A stretch of 64,000 bases of DNA, from the NCBI RefSeq assembly GCF_002975405.1, contig NZ_PCPS01000002.1, forward strand, positions 124,001 through 188,000, written 5' to 3'. The first letter of the stretch is position 1, and each line of letters starts with the position of its first letter. Of this stretch, positions 25,951-34,331 are shown piece by piece. The stretch comes from Arthrobacter sp. MYb229. Lineage in GTDB: Bacteria > Actinomycetota > Actinomycetes > Actinomycetales > Micrococcaceae. Under the pieces are notes generated by a model. That model did not search any database, had not been told where the DNA came from, and worked only from the letters and a program-made list of their open reading frames with translations. The translations under genes were made by a program, and so were the position numbers.

Positions 25951-28047
25951 ATGAGCTCCCCTCCTGCTGCCCCCAAGAACTTCCGGCCCGAGATCCAGGC
26001 GCTGCGTGCCCTCGCGGTCCTTTTGGTGGTTGCCTACCACCTGGAGCCTGGACTGCTGCCCGGCGGTTATATTGGCGTGGACATCTTTTTCGTGATCTCC
26101 GGCTTCCTGATCACCTCGCACCTATTGCGGGAGGCGCAGCGTACCGGGACGGTGAACCTGGCCTCCTTCTTCGCCGGGCGTGCCCGCAGGATCTTGCCAG
26201 CCGCAATGCTCGTCATATTGGTGGTCGTTGCGGCGGCCCTGGCCATCTTCCCCAAAACCCAGTGGGGGACACTGACCGTGCAGGGCCTCGCCTCGGCCTT
26301 CTCGGTGCAGAACTGGGTGCTGGCCGCGGATTCCGTGGACTATCTTGCGTCCGAGCAGGCACCCGGACCCCTGCAGCACTTTTGGTCCCTAGGGGTTGAG
26401 GAGCAGTTCTACCTGTTCTGGCCACTGCTGGTGCTGGCGGCCTGCCTGCTGGTCAAACACAACCTCCCCGGCCCGCGAGCCGATCGCTTTGCCTCCCGCC
26501 GCCGGATGCTGTGGATCGCCTTTACGGTTATCGCACTGCTTTCCTTGGGCTATTCGATCTTCACCGGATATTCCGGGGACGCCGCGGGCTACTTCGTGAC
26601 AACTACGCGCATCTGGGAACTAGCGGCCGGAGGGCTGCTCGCCCTTGCAGCGGATGGGCATGCCAATGGCGCCTTCACGCTTCCGCGCTGGGTCAGCTCC
26701 TGGTCGGTGCGCAATGCGGTGGTGCTGCTCGCGCTCGCCGCAATTCTCGGTGCGGCCTTCAGCTATGACGCGCAGACCGTATTCCCCGGAATCGCTGCCG
26801 CCGTTCCGGTGCTTGGCTGTGCGGCAATCATTGCCGCAGGCACCACCTCGGGTCCCGGTTCGCTGCACGCGCTGGTGAATTTTGCCCCGGTGCAATGGAT
26901 CGGGTTGGCCTCATACTCTTTGTATCTCTGGCATTGGCCGTTGATAGTTTTCGCCACCCATCTCACCGGGCATGATCCGACCCCGGTGGAATCATTGGCG
27001 CTCATGGCAGGATCCCTGGCGCTGGCCTGGGCCAGCCTGCGTTTCGTCGAAACCCCGGCACGCCATTGGCAGCCAGTGGCGGCCTCCGCGAAGCGCTCGC
27101 TGCTCGCAGGGGCCACCATGATCGCGGTGGTTGCGTCCGTGGCGCTGATTCCGGGCGTAGCGCAGCGCGAATCGATCGAGCGCGAGCAGCAACAAGTCGC
27201 GGCGCTGCTGCAGAACCCGCCGGCCGGCTTCGGCGCCGCCTCCGTATCCGCTGGCGCCCCGGCCTACCTGGCAGATCAGCCCCAGATCATTCCGGTGCCG
27301 GCAACGGCCGAAGATGATCAGCCGGATCTAGGCGAATGCGTGCAAGACCCGCAATCCACCCAGATCAAGGAATGCGAATTCGGCAGCAAGGACGCCACCC
27401 TTACGGTGGCCCTAGTAGGTGACTCCCACGCGGCCCACTGGTTCGAGGCGCTCGCCGGCCACGCCAAGGAGCGCGGCTGGAAGATCGTGACCTATTTGAA
27501 GAACTCCTGCCCGTTCAGCGCCGAAAGTCGCACCGCCGAACGCGAGGGAGGGATCAACTGCGCCGAAGCCAATGAGCAGACACTGATGAAACTCAGTGAA
27601 CGCGAGGACCTCAACGCGGTCGTTGCGGCCAACTGGGGCGGCGCGAGCTTCGTCGGGGACGCGGCTCAGGGATACGCCGAGCAGTGGGGCAAGCTAGAAA
27701 ACGCAGGACGCCAGGTGTACGCGGTGGTTGATACGCCGCGGCCGCCGCAGGATTCCTATGCACGCGACTGCGTGGAGGAACACTCCTCCAACCCCGAGCA
27801 GTGCTCCTTCGACAAGGAGTCCGCCTTCGAAGAGGGGGATGCCACGCGGCAGGCCGCGAAGCTTGAGCCGCGGGTTCAGGTGCTGGATTTCAGCGATCAG
27901 TTCTGCATCGACCAGCGCTGCCCGGCGGTCATCGGAAATGTGCTGGTCTACCGGGATAAGCATCATGTCTCGGACACCTATATGCGCACACTGGCGCCGG
28001 TTTTCGGTCAGCGTCTGGAAGCTGCAATGGACGGCGAGCAAAAATGA
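25951..28047 (+). CDS. acyltransferase-3 / SGNH O-acetyltransferase (OafA-type)
   Basis: A 698-aa envelope protein. The N-terminal acyltransferase-3 domain has about ten membrane helices and the family marks RPEIQALRALAVLLVVAYH and FFVISGFLITSHL. After the last helix (about residue 395) a linker leads to an outside SGNH domain: the GDSHAAHW nucleophile block near residue 490 and HHVSDTYMR at the end. Such proteins move acetyl groups onto cell-wall or surface polysaccharides (OatA/OafA type). It is monocistronic, with a repeat-bearing region upstream. Confidence 0.92.
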   Translation: MSSPPAAPKNFRPEIQALRALAVLLVVAYHLEPGLLPGGYIGVDIFFVISGFLITSHLLREAQRTGTVNLASFFAGRARRILPAAMLVILVVVAAALAIFPKTQWGTLTVQGLASAFSVQNWVLAADSVDYLASEQAPGPLQHFWSLGVEEQFYLFWPLLVLAACLLVKHNLPGPRADRFASRRRMLWIAFTVIALLSLGYSIFTGYSGDAAGYFVTTTRIWELAAGGLLALAADGHANGAFTLPRWVSSWSVRNAVVLLALAAILGAAFSYDAQTVFPGIAAAVPVLGCAAIIAAGTTSGPGSLHALVNFAPVQWIGLASYSLYLWHWPLIVFATHLTGHDPTPVESLALMAGSLALAWASLRFVETPARHWQPVAASAKRSLLAGATMIAVVASVALIPGVAQRESIEREQQQVAALLQNPPAGFGAASVSAGAPAYLADQPQIIPVPATAEDDQPDLGECVQDPQSTQIKECEFGSKDATLTVALVGDSHAAHWFEALAGHAKERGWKIVTYLKNSCPFSAESRTAEREGGINCAEANEQTLMKLSEREDLNAVVAANWGGASFVGDAAQGYAEQWGKLENAGRQVYAVVDTPRPPQDSYARDCVEEHSSNPEQCSFDKESAFEEGDATRQAAKLEPRVQVLDFSDQFCIDQRCPAVIGNVLVYRDKHHVSDTYMRTLAPVFGQRLEAAMDGEQK

Positions 28048-28095
28048 GTTCATGATCTAGGACACCAAGGGTTCTGCCCCGACCGACATCTCGGG

Positions 28096-28101
28096 TAGGA
28101 T
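28096..28101 (+). promoter_or_regulatory. probable -10 element of the rpsF operon
   Basis: TAGGAT, the actinobacterial housekeeping -10 form, lies 116 nt before the rpsF start. A TTCTGC at 28072-28077 with an 18-nt spacer is the only -35 candidate and is weak. The position would give a leader of about 110 nt. Confidence 0.4.
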
Positions 28102-28163
28102 TGAAAGGTCTGTGCTACTGCACGCCCGAAACTTGGGTGCCGCGGAGCACGGATAACGCAAGA

Positions 28164-28208
28164 ACCTCCTGTTGCGGAAATGCCGCGACCGTTTAGCCCA
28201 AAGGAGGT
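28164..28208 (+). promoter_or_regulatory. rpsF leader with anti-Shine-Dalgarno pairing
   Basis: ACCTCCT at 28164-28170 is exactly complementary to AGGAGGT at 28202-28208, the ribosome-binding site of rpsF. The enclosed segment has its own GCGG/CCGC stem-loop. A helix that hides the site would suit feedback control by the S6:S18 complex, known for rpsF operons in other bacteria, but this particular structure is inferred. Confidence 0.4.
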
Positions 28209-28216
28209 GGGTTCAC

Positions 28217-28513
28217 ATGCGTGCTTATGAACTTATGGTCCTCATCGATCCAGAGGTCGATGACCGCACCGTAGAACCAACCATCGAGAAGTACCTCGAG
28301 GTTGTTCGCGCTGCTGGTGGATCGATCGAGAAGGTCGATATCTGGGGACGTCGCAAGATGTCTTACGAGATCCAGAAGAAGGCAGAAGCCATCTACATCG
28401 TGGTGAACTACACCGCGGATCCAGCTACTTCGTTCGAGCTTGAGCGTCAGCTCAAGATCAACGAGCAGATCCTGCGCCACAAGGTCACCCGTCCGGAAGA
28501 GGCCCGCGTTTAA
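28217..28513 (+). CDS. rpsF: 30S ribosomal protein S6
   Basis: A 98-aa small-subunit protein that pairs with S18. It begins MRAYELMVLIDPEVDDRTV and contains the conserved VDIWGRRKMSYEIQKKAEAIY. ATG 28217 follows AAGGAGGTGG with ideal spacing; longer in-frame starts upstream lack this. First gene of rpsF-ssb-rpsR-rplI. Confidence 0.97.
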   Translation: MRAYELMVLIDPEVDDRTVEPTIEKYLEVVRAAGGSIEKVDIWGRRKMSYEIQKKAEAIYIVVNYTADPATSFELERQLKINEQILRHKVTRPEEARV

Positions 28514-28571
28514 TTACGCTGGCAACATCTTCCGTTGTACGACAAACGTTCATTCTGAGTAAGGAGAGTCA

Positions 28572-29159
28572 ATGGCAGGCGAGACTGTTATTACCGTCAT
28601 CGGAAATCTGACCGCCGATCCGGAGCTGCGATTCACGCCATCCGGTTCAGCCGTAGCGAACTTTACGATCGCTTCGACTCCTCGCACCTTCGATCGCCAG
28701 TCCAATGAATGGAAGGACGGGGAAGCCCTGTTCTTGCGTGCATCGGTGTGGCGTGAGGCTGCAGAAAACGTAGCCGAGACGTTCACCAAGGGCATGCGAG
28801 TCATCGCCCAGGGTCGTCTGCGCTCGCGTTCGTACGACACCAAGGAAGGCGAACGTCGCACCGTCATGGAGCTCGAGGTCGATGAAATCGGCCCGTCGCT
28901 CCGCTTTGCCTCTGCCAAGGTAACCCGCACCCAGCGCTCCGGCGGTGGCCAGGGCGGCTTTGGCAACAACGGTGGCGGTGGAGGTTTCTCCAACGCGCCG
29001 CAGCAAAATGCCCCACAGCAGCCGCAGCCGCAGCCGCAGCAGGGCGGTGGATGGAATGCTCCATCCAACGACCCGTGGAGCACCGGAGGCAACTCCGGCG
29101 GTAACAACGGCGGCGGCGGTGGCTGGGGCAACCCAGGCAACGACGAGCCACCTTTCTAA
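28572..29159 (+). CDS. ssb: single-stranded DNA-binding protein
   Basis: A 195-aa SSB: an OB-fold over residues 1-115 ([32 protein letters not shown]), then a Gly/Asn/Gln/Pro-rich flexible tail with a short PQ repeat, and the acidic tip NDEPPF that recruits partner proteins. AAGGAGAG precedes the ATG. Its place between rpsF and rpsR is the standard bacterial arrangement. Confidence 0.97.
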   Translation: MAGETVITVIGNLTADPELRFTPSGSAVANFTIASTPRTFDRQSNEWKDGEALFLRASVWREAAENVAETFTKGMRVIAQGRLRSRSYDTKEGERRTVMELEVDEIGPSLRFASAKVTRTQRSGGGQGGFGNNGGGGGFSNAPQQNAPQQPQPQPQQGGGWNAPSNDPWSTGGNSGGNNGGGGGWGNPGNDEPPF

Positions 29160-29220
29160 CAATTATTTATTCACCATCCCGCAGATCTCTCTGCGGGCTC
29201 CAAACCTAAGGAGCTCCACG

Positions 29221-29460
29221 ATGGCTAAGGCTGAAATCCGTAAGCCCAAACCAAAGTCCAATCCCTTGAAGGCCGCTGACATCACCGTCATCGACTACAA
29301 GGACGTAGCGTTGCTGCGCAAGTTCATCTCTGATCGCGGAAAGATCCGCGCTCGTCGCGTGACCGGCGTATCGGTTCAGGAACAGCGCAAGATCGCACAG
29401 GCAATCAAGAACGCACGTGAAGTAGCCCTGCTGCCTTACTCCGGCGCTGGCCGAGGCTAA
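29221..29460 (+). CDS. rpsR: 30S ribosomal protein S18
   Basis: A 79-aa protein starting [19 protein letters not shown] with the conserved [19 protein letters not shown] and [20 protein letters not shown]. No CXXC zinc motif is present at the N-terminus. AAGGAG lies 7 nt before the ATG at 29221. S6 partner within the ribosome and in the same operon. Confidence 0.97.
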   Translation: MAKAEIRKPKPKSNPLKAADITVIDYKDVALLRKFISDRGKIRARRVTGVSVQEQRKIAQAIKNAREVALLPYSGAGRG

Positions 29461-29477
29461 GGAAGAGGGATAGCAAA

Positions 29478-29936
29478 ATGGCAAAGATCATTCTGACTCA
29501 CGAAGTATCCGGTCTGGGTGCTGCGGGCGACATTGTTGAGGTAAAGAACGGCTACGCCCGTAACTACCTCCTTCCACGCGGGTTCGCACTCGTGTGGACC
29601 AAGGGCGGTGAGAAGCAGGTTGAGTCCATCAAGGCTGCTCGTGCCGCTCGTGCCGTTGCAAACCTTGAGGAAGCTCAGGCAATTGCGGCGAAGCTGAAGT
29701 CCCAGCCGGTGAAGATCACCGTCAAGGCTGGCGCTAACGGCCGCCTGTTCGGCACCGTTAAGACCGCTGACATCGCTGACGCAGTTGAGGCTGCCGGTCT
29801 GGGTAAGATCGACAAGCGCAACGTTGAGGTCAACGACCACATCAAGTCGACTGGCAACTACAGCGCAACCGTTCGCATTCACGCGGATGTTGTTGCAAAC
29901 CTGAAGCTTCAGGTTGTAGCTGCTGCCAAGAAGTAA
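29478..29936 (+). CDS. rplI: 50S ribosomal protein L9
   Basis: A 152-aa large-subunit protein with the N-terminal L9 signature ([20 protein letters not shown]), the long connecting helix (residues about 40-75, Ala/Glu-rich) and the C-terminal domain ([19 protein letters not shown]). It ends the operon and is followed by a strong hairpin. In many bacteria dnaB comes next; here dnaB is 9.5 kb further on. Confidence 0.97.
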   Translation: MAKIILTHEVSGLGAAGDIVEVKNGYARNYLLPRGFALVWTKGGEKQVESIKAARAARAVANLEEAQAIAAKLKSQPVKITVKAGANGRLFGTVKTADIADAVEAAGLGKIDKRNVEVNDHIKSTGNYSATVRIHADVVANLKLQVVAAAKK

Positions 29937-29959
29937 GTCTGCCTAGACTCACCTCTTCT

Positions 29960-30003
29960 CAATGGGTGGTGCATTCTCCGCAAGGGGAGTGCACCGCCCA
30001 TTG
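29960..30003 (+). terminator. terminator after rplI
   Basis: A long stem joins CAATGGGTGGTGCA (left, from 29960) with TGCACCGCCCATTG (right, to 30003), with a CTCC/GGGG stretch inside and a GCAA loop. It lies 23 nt after the rplI stop and before the convergent HAAS gene. Confidence 0.82.
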
Positions 30004-30007
30004 GCGT

Positions 30008-30400
30008 TTAGCGGGTCTTCCGGGAACGGCTTAGCGCGCGTGAGAAGTCGATGAGGATTCCAAGTGCGATAAAGCCCAACGCTGGGAGCCAGGTTTTGGC
30101 TATCGTTCCGAGCCCGTTGAGCCCATCGGGGTCTTGGGCGCGATCGATCAGCTGAAATGCTGGCCACAGTATTCCCAAGGCCACTCCGATCATCATGAAC
30201 ATTTGATGCCCCTTTGCCGCGCCCTTTTTGGGGAAGCTGCCGGCGTAGTCATTTGGCGTGCCGAAGTTGTCCGTTGCCTCTTCGTAGTTATTGCACTCTG
30301 AGCTCACTTCGCGCAGAATATCGCGAATGGTGTCGGCGTTCAGGTTGCGCAGTGAAAGGCTGAAGCGCAGCTCTTCGAGGTAAGTGTCAATATCTTGCAT
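30008..30400 (-). CDS. HAAS-domain membrane protein
   Basis: A 130-aa protein with an N-terminal HAAS (DUF1700-like) helical domain: DTYLEELRFSLSLRNL, ILREVSSECNNYEEA, FGTPNDYAGSF. Two membrane helices follow (MFMMIGVALGILWPAFQ and WLPALGFIALGILIDF). HAAS proteins are co-encoded with PadR-type regulators and are thought to pass a membrane signal to them. It lies 9 nt after the PadR gene on the same strand. Confidence 0.78.
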   Translation of the reverse strand: MQDIDTYLEELRFSLSLRNLNADTIRDILREVSSECNNYEEATDNFGTPNDYAGSFPKKGAAKGHQMFMMIGVALGILWPAFQLIDRAQDPDGLNGLGTIAKTWLPALGFIALGILIDFSRALSRSRKTR

Positions 30401-30409
30401 AAGGCGCTC

Positions 30410-30712
30410 CTAGCCAATCTGGCGTAGCCAGAGTCGAATTTCTTGCAGGGTCTGTTGGCCCTGCTCGGTGATGGTGAAGTTCTTGCGCGCCGGTCCGCGG
30501 TCGGCGATTTCCCACTCGGCTGCGATATCTCCGGCCTCTTCCATGCCGCGTAGCAGGGGGTACAAGGTGCCGCTCTTGATCCCGGTGATGCCGTGCTCAT
30601 CGAATTTTGAAAGCATTGAATAACCGTGGCTTGGCCCCTGGAGCAATTGGCTCAAGATCACGACGGGCAGCATGGACCGTCTGATTTGATGAACTACCTT
30701 ATTCTCGTCCAT
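30410..30712 (-). CDS. PadR-family transcriptional regulator
   Basis: A 100-aa winged-helix protein with the PadR core GPSHGYSMLSKFDE, GTLYPLLRGMEEAG and a short C-terminal helix. It is of the small subfamily usually paired with an HAAS protein, as here. A TATG-N7-CATA repeat at 30721-30735, just before its start, could be the autoregulatory site (PadR sites are typically ATGT-N8-ACAT). It has no physical link to ino1, which often carries a PadR neighbour. Confidence 0.88.
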   Translation of the reverse strand: MDENKVVHQIRRSMLPVVILSQLLQGPSHGYSMLSKFDEHGITGIKSGTLYPLLRGMEEAGDIAAEWEIADRGPARKNFTITEQGQQTLQEIRLWLRQIG

Positions 30713-30947
30713 CCCTTAAGTATGATTCTTACATAGCTAGGTTTTCATCCTGCTTTCGGATGATATTTCCCGATTTTCCCTAGTCGTTCGCGCTTAACTA
30801 CATTCCATGCCATGGCGAAACCCTGTGTTGGCCCATAATTCACCAAATTGACCGGAACTAATGTCGTCATAATCATTGGGGAACGCTGCTGCCGCCCATA
30901 GCCTCGAATGTGAGAGTGGCTATGGTTGACCTAAATAAAGAGAAGCG

Positions 30948-31262
30948 GTGGAACACATGGGCTTTGCGTATGCCGATCCAGATGTATTAACTGATTCCCA
31001 GCGCGACGCGGTTGCCGAGCATCGGCGTACCGTGCAGGAAGAATCCCGCAAGCTGTCACTACGCGAAATGCGCGAAGATGCGCAAATGAGCCAGGTGGAA
31101 CTGGCCGCATCGCTGAAGCTCAGCGTTGATCGCGTGGCCCGCATGGAAACCGGAGATATCGATCGCGTGCAGTTCGCAACCTTGCGCCGTTACGTCGAAG
31201 CGATGGGTGGCAGGCTGCAGGCAAGGGTTGTCGGCGAAACCATTCACGTGGACCTGAACTAG
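30948..31262 (+). CDS. XRE-type helix-turn-helix protein
   Basis: A 104-aa DNA-binding protein. A helix-turn-helix is clear at about residues 40-75 (MREDAQMSQVELAASLKLS, DRVARMETGDIDRVQ), and the C-terminal beta part (MGGRLQARVVGE) resembles HigA-type antitoxins. No toxin gene is adjacent on either side. The start is either GTG 30948 (AGAG upstream) or ATG 30957 (GGTGG upstream). Confidence 0.72.
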   Translation: MEHMGFAYADPDVLTDSQRDAVAEHRRTVQEESRKLSLREMREDAQMSQVELAASLKLSVDRVARMETGDIDRVQFATLRRYVEAMGGRLQARVVGETIHVDLN

Positions 31263-31395
31263 GCCAAGGGGCCGCCGCAGGCTAGACCGGTCGGCGCAAA
31301 TTGGACGCACCTCGTCGCTAATATCCCCACCTATCGCGGATAAGGCCTGGTAGAGGTCTAACTGCAGGCGAATAACGGCTAAAGTATTCCGGTGA

Positions 31396-31418
31396 GATGC
31401 AGGTTATAGACCTGCATC
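31396..31418 (+). promoter_or_regulatory. operator-like inverted repeat before the CoA-transferase gene
   Basis: GATGCAGGT (31396-31404) and ACCTGCATC (31410-31418) form a perfect repeat with a 5-base centre, ending 25 nt before the TTG start. It may be a repressor site or a short 5' UTR stem. Confidence 0.4.
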
Positions 31419-31443
31419 ACAAGGAAGTTTAGAAGGGGTTATT

Positions 31444-32961
31444 TTGCACGAGCGTATTCACCACCGAGCCTTTGTTGACCGTTTGATGAGTGCCGAACAG
31501 GCGGCAACTTTTATCAAACCCGGCATGACTGTGGCCATGAGTGGCTTCACCGGTGCGGGATACCCCAAGGCGGTACCCGGCGCGCTCGCGGCGCAGATGG
31601 AACGCCAGCATGGCGAGGGCAAGGACTTCAAGATCAACGTGCTCACCGGCGCGTCGACCGCCCCCGAGCTCGACGGAGTGCTGGCCAAGGCCGAGGGCAT
31701 GAATTTGCGCCTGCCGTACATGTCCGATCCGGAACTGCGCCGCCGCATCAACGACGGCAACATGGAGTACATGGACATTCACCTGTCCCACGTCGCCCAG
31801 CACGCCTGGTTCGGCTTCTACGGCAAGATCGATGTGGCTATCGTCGAGGTCGTCGGGGTGACCGCAGAAGGCGACCTGATCCCTTCCAGCTCGGTGGGCA
31901 ATAACAAGACCTGGCTGGAAATGGCAGACCGGATCATCATCGAGGTCAACACTCAGCAGTCCGCCTCCTTGGACGGCATGCACGATATCTACTGCGGCAC
32001 CGCGCTGCCACCGCACCGCAAACCCATCAACCTGACCACGGTGCGCGACCGCATCGGCCAGAAATACCTGGACATCGACGTCACCAAGGTGGTCGCGGTC
32101 GTCGAAACCGACGCGCCCGACCGCTTGAGCCCCTTTGCCCCGGTGGACGAGACCAGCACGCAGATTGCCGATCACCTGCTGGACTTCCTGGATTACGAGA
32201 TCCGCGCCGGACGGCTCACCGAGAAGCTGCTGCCACTGCAGTCGGGCGTGGGAAACATTGCCAACGCGGTGCTCGCAGGCCTGGCCCGCGGCGGCTACAA
32301 GGGCTTGACCGCCTACACCGAGGTCATCCAGGACGGGATGCTGGAGCTGATCAAGGACGGCACCATCGAGTTCGCCTCCGCCACCAGCTTCTCACTGTCG
32401 GCGGCGGGCATCGACGAGTTCAACAAGCACGTGGCCCACTACCGCGATCGCATCTTGCTGCGCGCCCAGGAAATCTCCAACCACCCGGAGATCATTCGCC
32501 GGCTGGGCTGCATCGCGCTGAACGGCATGATCGAGGCGGACATCTACGGCAACGTGAACTCCACCAACGTGCTCGGCTCGCATGTGATGAACGGGATCGG
32601 CGGCTCGGGCGACTTTGCGCGCAATGGCTACCTGTCGGTGTTCATGTCTCCGTCGGTGGCCAAGGGCGGCAAGATCTCGGGCATCGTGCCCATGGCCAGC
32701 CACGTGGACCACACCGAGCACGACACCATGATCCTGATTACCGAACAGGGCCTGGCCGACCTGCGCGGGCTGTCGCCGAAGCAGCGCGCCCAGCTGATTA
32801 TCGACAAGTGCGCGCACCCGGCGTACCGCCCAATGCTCCAGGACTACTTCGACCGGGCCCGGAGCGAAAGCTACGGCAAGCACACCCCGCACCTGCTGGG
32901 CGAGGCCTTGAGCTGGCACCAGCGCTACTACGAAACCGGGGATATGCGCCTGGCCCAGTAG
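31444..32961 (+). CDS. succinyl-CoA:acetate CoA-transferase type protein
   Basis: A 505-aa acetyl-CoA hydrolase/transferase family enzyme, most like the succinate CoA-transferase (YgfH/AarC) group, which exchanges CoA between carboxylic acids. Conserved features are GMTVAMSGFTGAGYPKAVP at the N-terminus, the YTEVIQDGM segment that likely holds the active-site Glu, ASATSFSLS, and GNVNSTNVLGSHVMNGIGGS with GDFARNGYLS. The TTG start at 31444 is supported by AAGGGG 6 nt upstream. Monocistronic. It could assist acetate use or overflow; the acid partner is inferred from family only. Confidence 0.85.
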   Translation: MHERIHHRAFVDRLMSAEQAATFIKPGMTVAMSGFTGAGYPKAVPGALAAQMERQHGEGKDFKINVLTGASTAPELDGVLAKAEGMNLRLPYMSDPELRRRINDGNMEYMDIHLSHVAQHAWFGFYGKIDVAIVEVVGVTAEGDLIPSSSVGNNKTWLEMADRIIIEVNTQQSASLDGMHDIYCGTALPPHRKPINLTTVRDRIGQKYLDIDVTKVVAVVETDAPDRLSPFAPVDETSTQIADHLLDFLDYEIRAGRLTEKLLPLQSGVGNIANAVLAGLARGGYKGLTAYTEVIQDGMLELIKDGTIEFASATSFSLSAAGIDEFNKHVAHYRDRILLRAQEISNHPEIIRRLGCIALNGMIEADIYGNVNSTNVLGSHVMNGIGGSGDFARNGYLSVFMSPSVAKGGKISGIVPMASHVDHTEHDTMILITEQGLADLRGLSPKQRAQLIIDKCAHPAYRPMLQDYFDRARSESYGKHTPHLLGEALSWHQRYYETGDMRLAQ

Positions 32962-32981
32962 TCCGCCGCATACCGTGCAAG

Positions 32982-33015
32982 GAGCCCGCGAAAACCCTTG
33001 GGTTCTCGCGGGCTC
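32982..33015. terminator. hairpin between CoA-transferase and TetR genes
   Basis: GAGCCCGCGA pairs with TCGCGGGCTC, with AACCC/GGGTT inside. It sits between two convergent genes, 20 nt past one stop and 9 nt before the other. There is no clear T tail. Confidence 0.65.
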
Positions 33016-33023
33016 GCGCGCGT

Positions 33024-33647
33024 TCACTGCCCCGAGTTCATCCCGGAGCAGACCAGGTCCGCGGCCAGGCGCAGCTCCATGGCGGACCGCTGCCCGCCGG
33101 TTGCCGCGCCCGGCAACGGCAGAGTCCTCAAATAGCCGGCCCAGAGCCGGCTGGCGGCCTGCAGAAATCGCTGATCCACCGCGGAACTCACGCTCAGGCT
33201 CAGCAGCTGCTCGATTGACTGCTCCAAATCATGCAGATAGCTTGCCAAGGCTGCCGCCACCTCCGCGTGGGTATGCTGTTCGCGCCACAGCACCACCCGG
33301 AGCATGGTGGAGCGCGCCTGCTCCGCGCAGTAGCGTTCGGCGATCATCACGAGGCCCGAGGCAGGATCGCCGGGAACTGCCAGCGCGCCGGAATCGATCT
33401 CCGTGCCCTGGAGGCGTTCCTCCAGCAAGGCCGTGAGCAGGGCGAACTTCGCCGGGAAATAGTAGAACAGGAGCCCTTTGGGTACGCCGGCATCCCTGGC
33501 GATATGCGAGGTAGGGGTCCCATCGAAGCCTTGCGCCGCGAACAGCTGTTCGGCTGCATTCAGGATGCGGGTGCGTGCGGAGGCTCCGGTTTCGTCGTTG
33601 GCACGAGGAGAGTGCTTGCCGCCGTGGGTCGGGGTGCGCAGGGGCAT
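33024..33647 (-). CDS. TetR-family transcriptional regulator
   Basis: A 207-aa repressor: the N-terminal helix-turn-helix is at residues about 20-65 (RILNAAEQLFAAQGFDGTP, SHIARDAGVPKGLLFYYFP), followed by an all-helical ligand domain. The start at 33647 (MPLRTPTHGG) is preceded by AAGGA. The SPW-protein gene lies upstream on the same strand behind a perfect TetR-type operator (34189-34206), so the two probably form an operon repressed by this protein. Confidence 0.9.
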   Translation of the reverse strand: MPLRTPTHGGKHSPRANDETGASARTRILNAAEQLFAAQGFDGTPTSHIARDAGVPKGLLFYYFPAKFALLTALLEERLQGTEIDSGALAVPGDPASGLVMIAERYCAEQARSTMLRVVLWREQHTHAEVAAALASYLHDLEQSIEQLLSLSVSSAVDQRFLQAASRLWAGYLRTLPLPGAATGGQRSAMELRLAADLVCSGMNSGQ

Positions 33648-33753
33648 TGGGGAGATCCTTCCGCGATTGAGCTGCGGGCAAGAATGACGCGTGCGACTCA
33701 GCGGGCTCTGCCCGTTGTCCCGCACGCGTCCGGTTGCGTGTTGCAGATGGTTG

Positions 33754-34125
33754 TCAGTGCGCTGCCCGCGTGCCGCCGTGGGCTTCGTGGCGCATGTGCA
33801 TCGCCGGTGCTATTGCCCAGAGAGAAGCAACCAGGCCGACGGCGCCACAGATCCACGAGACCCAAGAAGCAGTGGCATAGCCGCTTGCATAGGATCCGAG
33901 CCAAGGGGAGACGACCAAGAGCGCGCTGACCGCGGCCAGCACCCACTCCAAGCTGACCAGCCGTGGCATGGCGACACTCCATATGCCGACTACGACCATC
34001 AGGGCGCCAAGGCCCACCATCAGGTTCATGGACATCGTGGTGCCCGCGACCCATGTTGTCGACAGCGCGGCGTATGCGCCAGCCACCACGACAACCCAAT
34101 CTTGCCACCGAGTCCACTTCTTCAT
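33754..34125 (-). CDS. SPW-repeat membrane protein
   Basis: A 123-aa protein with four membrane helices. It carries the SPW-repeat family pattern: RWQDWVVVVAGAYAAL at the start and LLVVSPWLGSYA in the second half. The function of the family is unknown. GGAAGGTG lies 7 nt before the ATG. It is first in an operon with the TetR gene, behind a promoter whose -35 lies inside the operator. Confidence 0.85.
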   Translation of the reverse strand: MKKWTRWQDWVVVVAGAYAALSTTWVAGTTMSMNLMVGLGALMVVVGIWSVAMPRLVSLEWVLAAVSALLVVSPWLGSYASGYATASWVSWICGAVGLVASLWAIAPAMHMRHEAHGGTRAAH

Positions 34126-34176
34126 TGAAAATCACCTTCCTAGAGGTCGGAGTGCTCCCTTTGGGAGTCAATTTCC

Positions 34177-34206
34177 AATTTATGTTTGATTGACCGCCCG
34201 GTCAAT
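34177..34206 (-). promoter_or_regulatory. promoter with overlapping TetR operator
   Basis: Reading the minus strand, TTGACC (34205-34200) and TAAATT (34182-34177) are spaced by 17 nt. The -35 lies within ATTGACCGCCCGGTCAAT (34189-34206), a perfect 18-bp palindrome of TetR type. The SPW gene starts about 50 nt downstream, so TetR binding should block this promoter. Confidence 0.75.
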
Positions 34207-34331
34207 AGTTTATCCGGGGTACCGGACTGCGGCTGGGGAGCCGATTCGCGCCGCGCATGCCGCCGGGCAAGCAGCCCTCTGATGGTCGTATTTCCGGTAG
34301 CCAACGACGACTTTTTGCCGGTTCACCGGCG

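Noticed and set aside
29018-29042. CAGCCG-type short tandem repeat in ssb
   Set aside because: It encodes the Pro-Gln stretch of the flexible SSB tail; ordinary low-complexity coding sequence.
28945-29460. Longer start for rpsR inside ssb
   Set aside because: The family N-terminus [10 protein letters not shown] at 29221 has its own strong ribosome-binding site; the upstream part is out-of-frame ssb sequence.
31429-32175. 248-codon frame antisense to the CoA-transferase gene
   Set aside because: Shadow frame; the plus strand has full family conservation.
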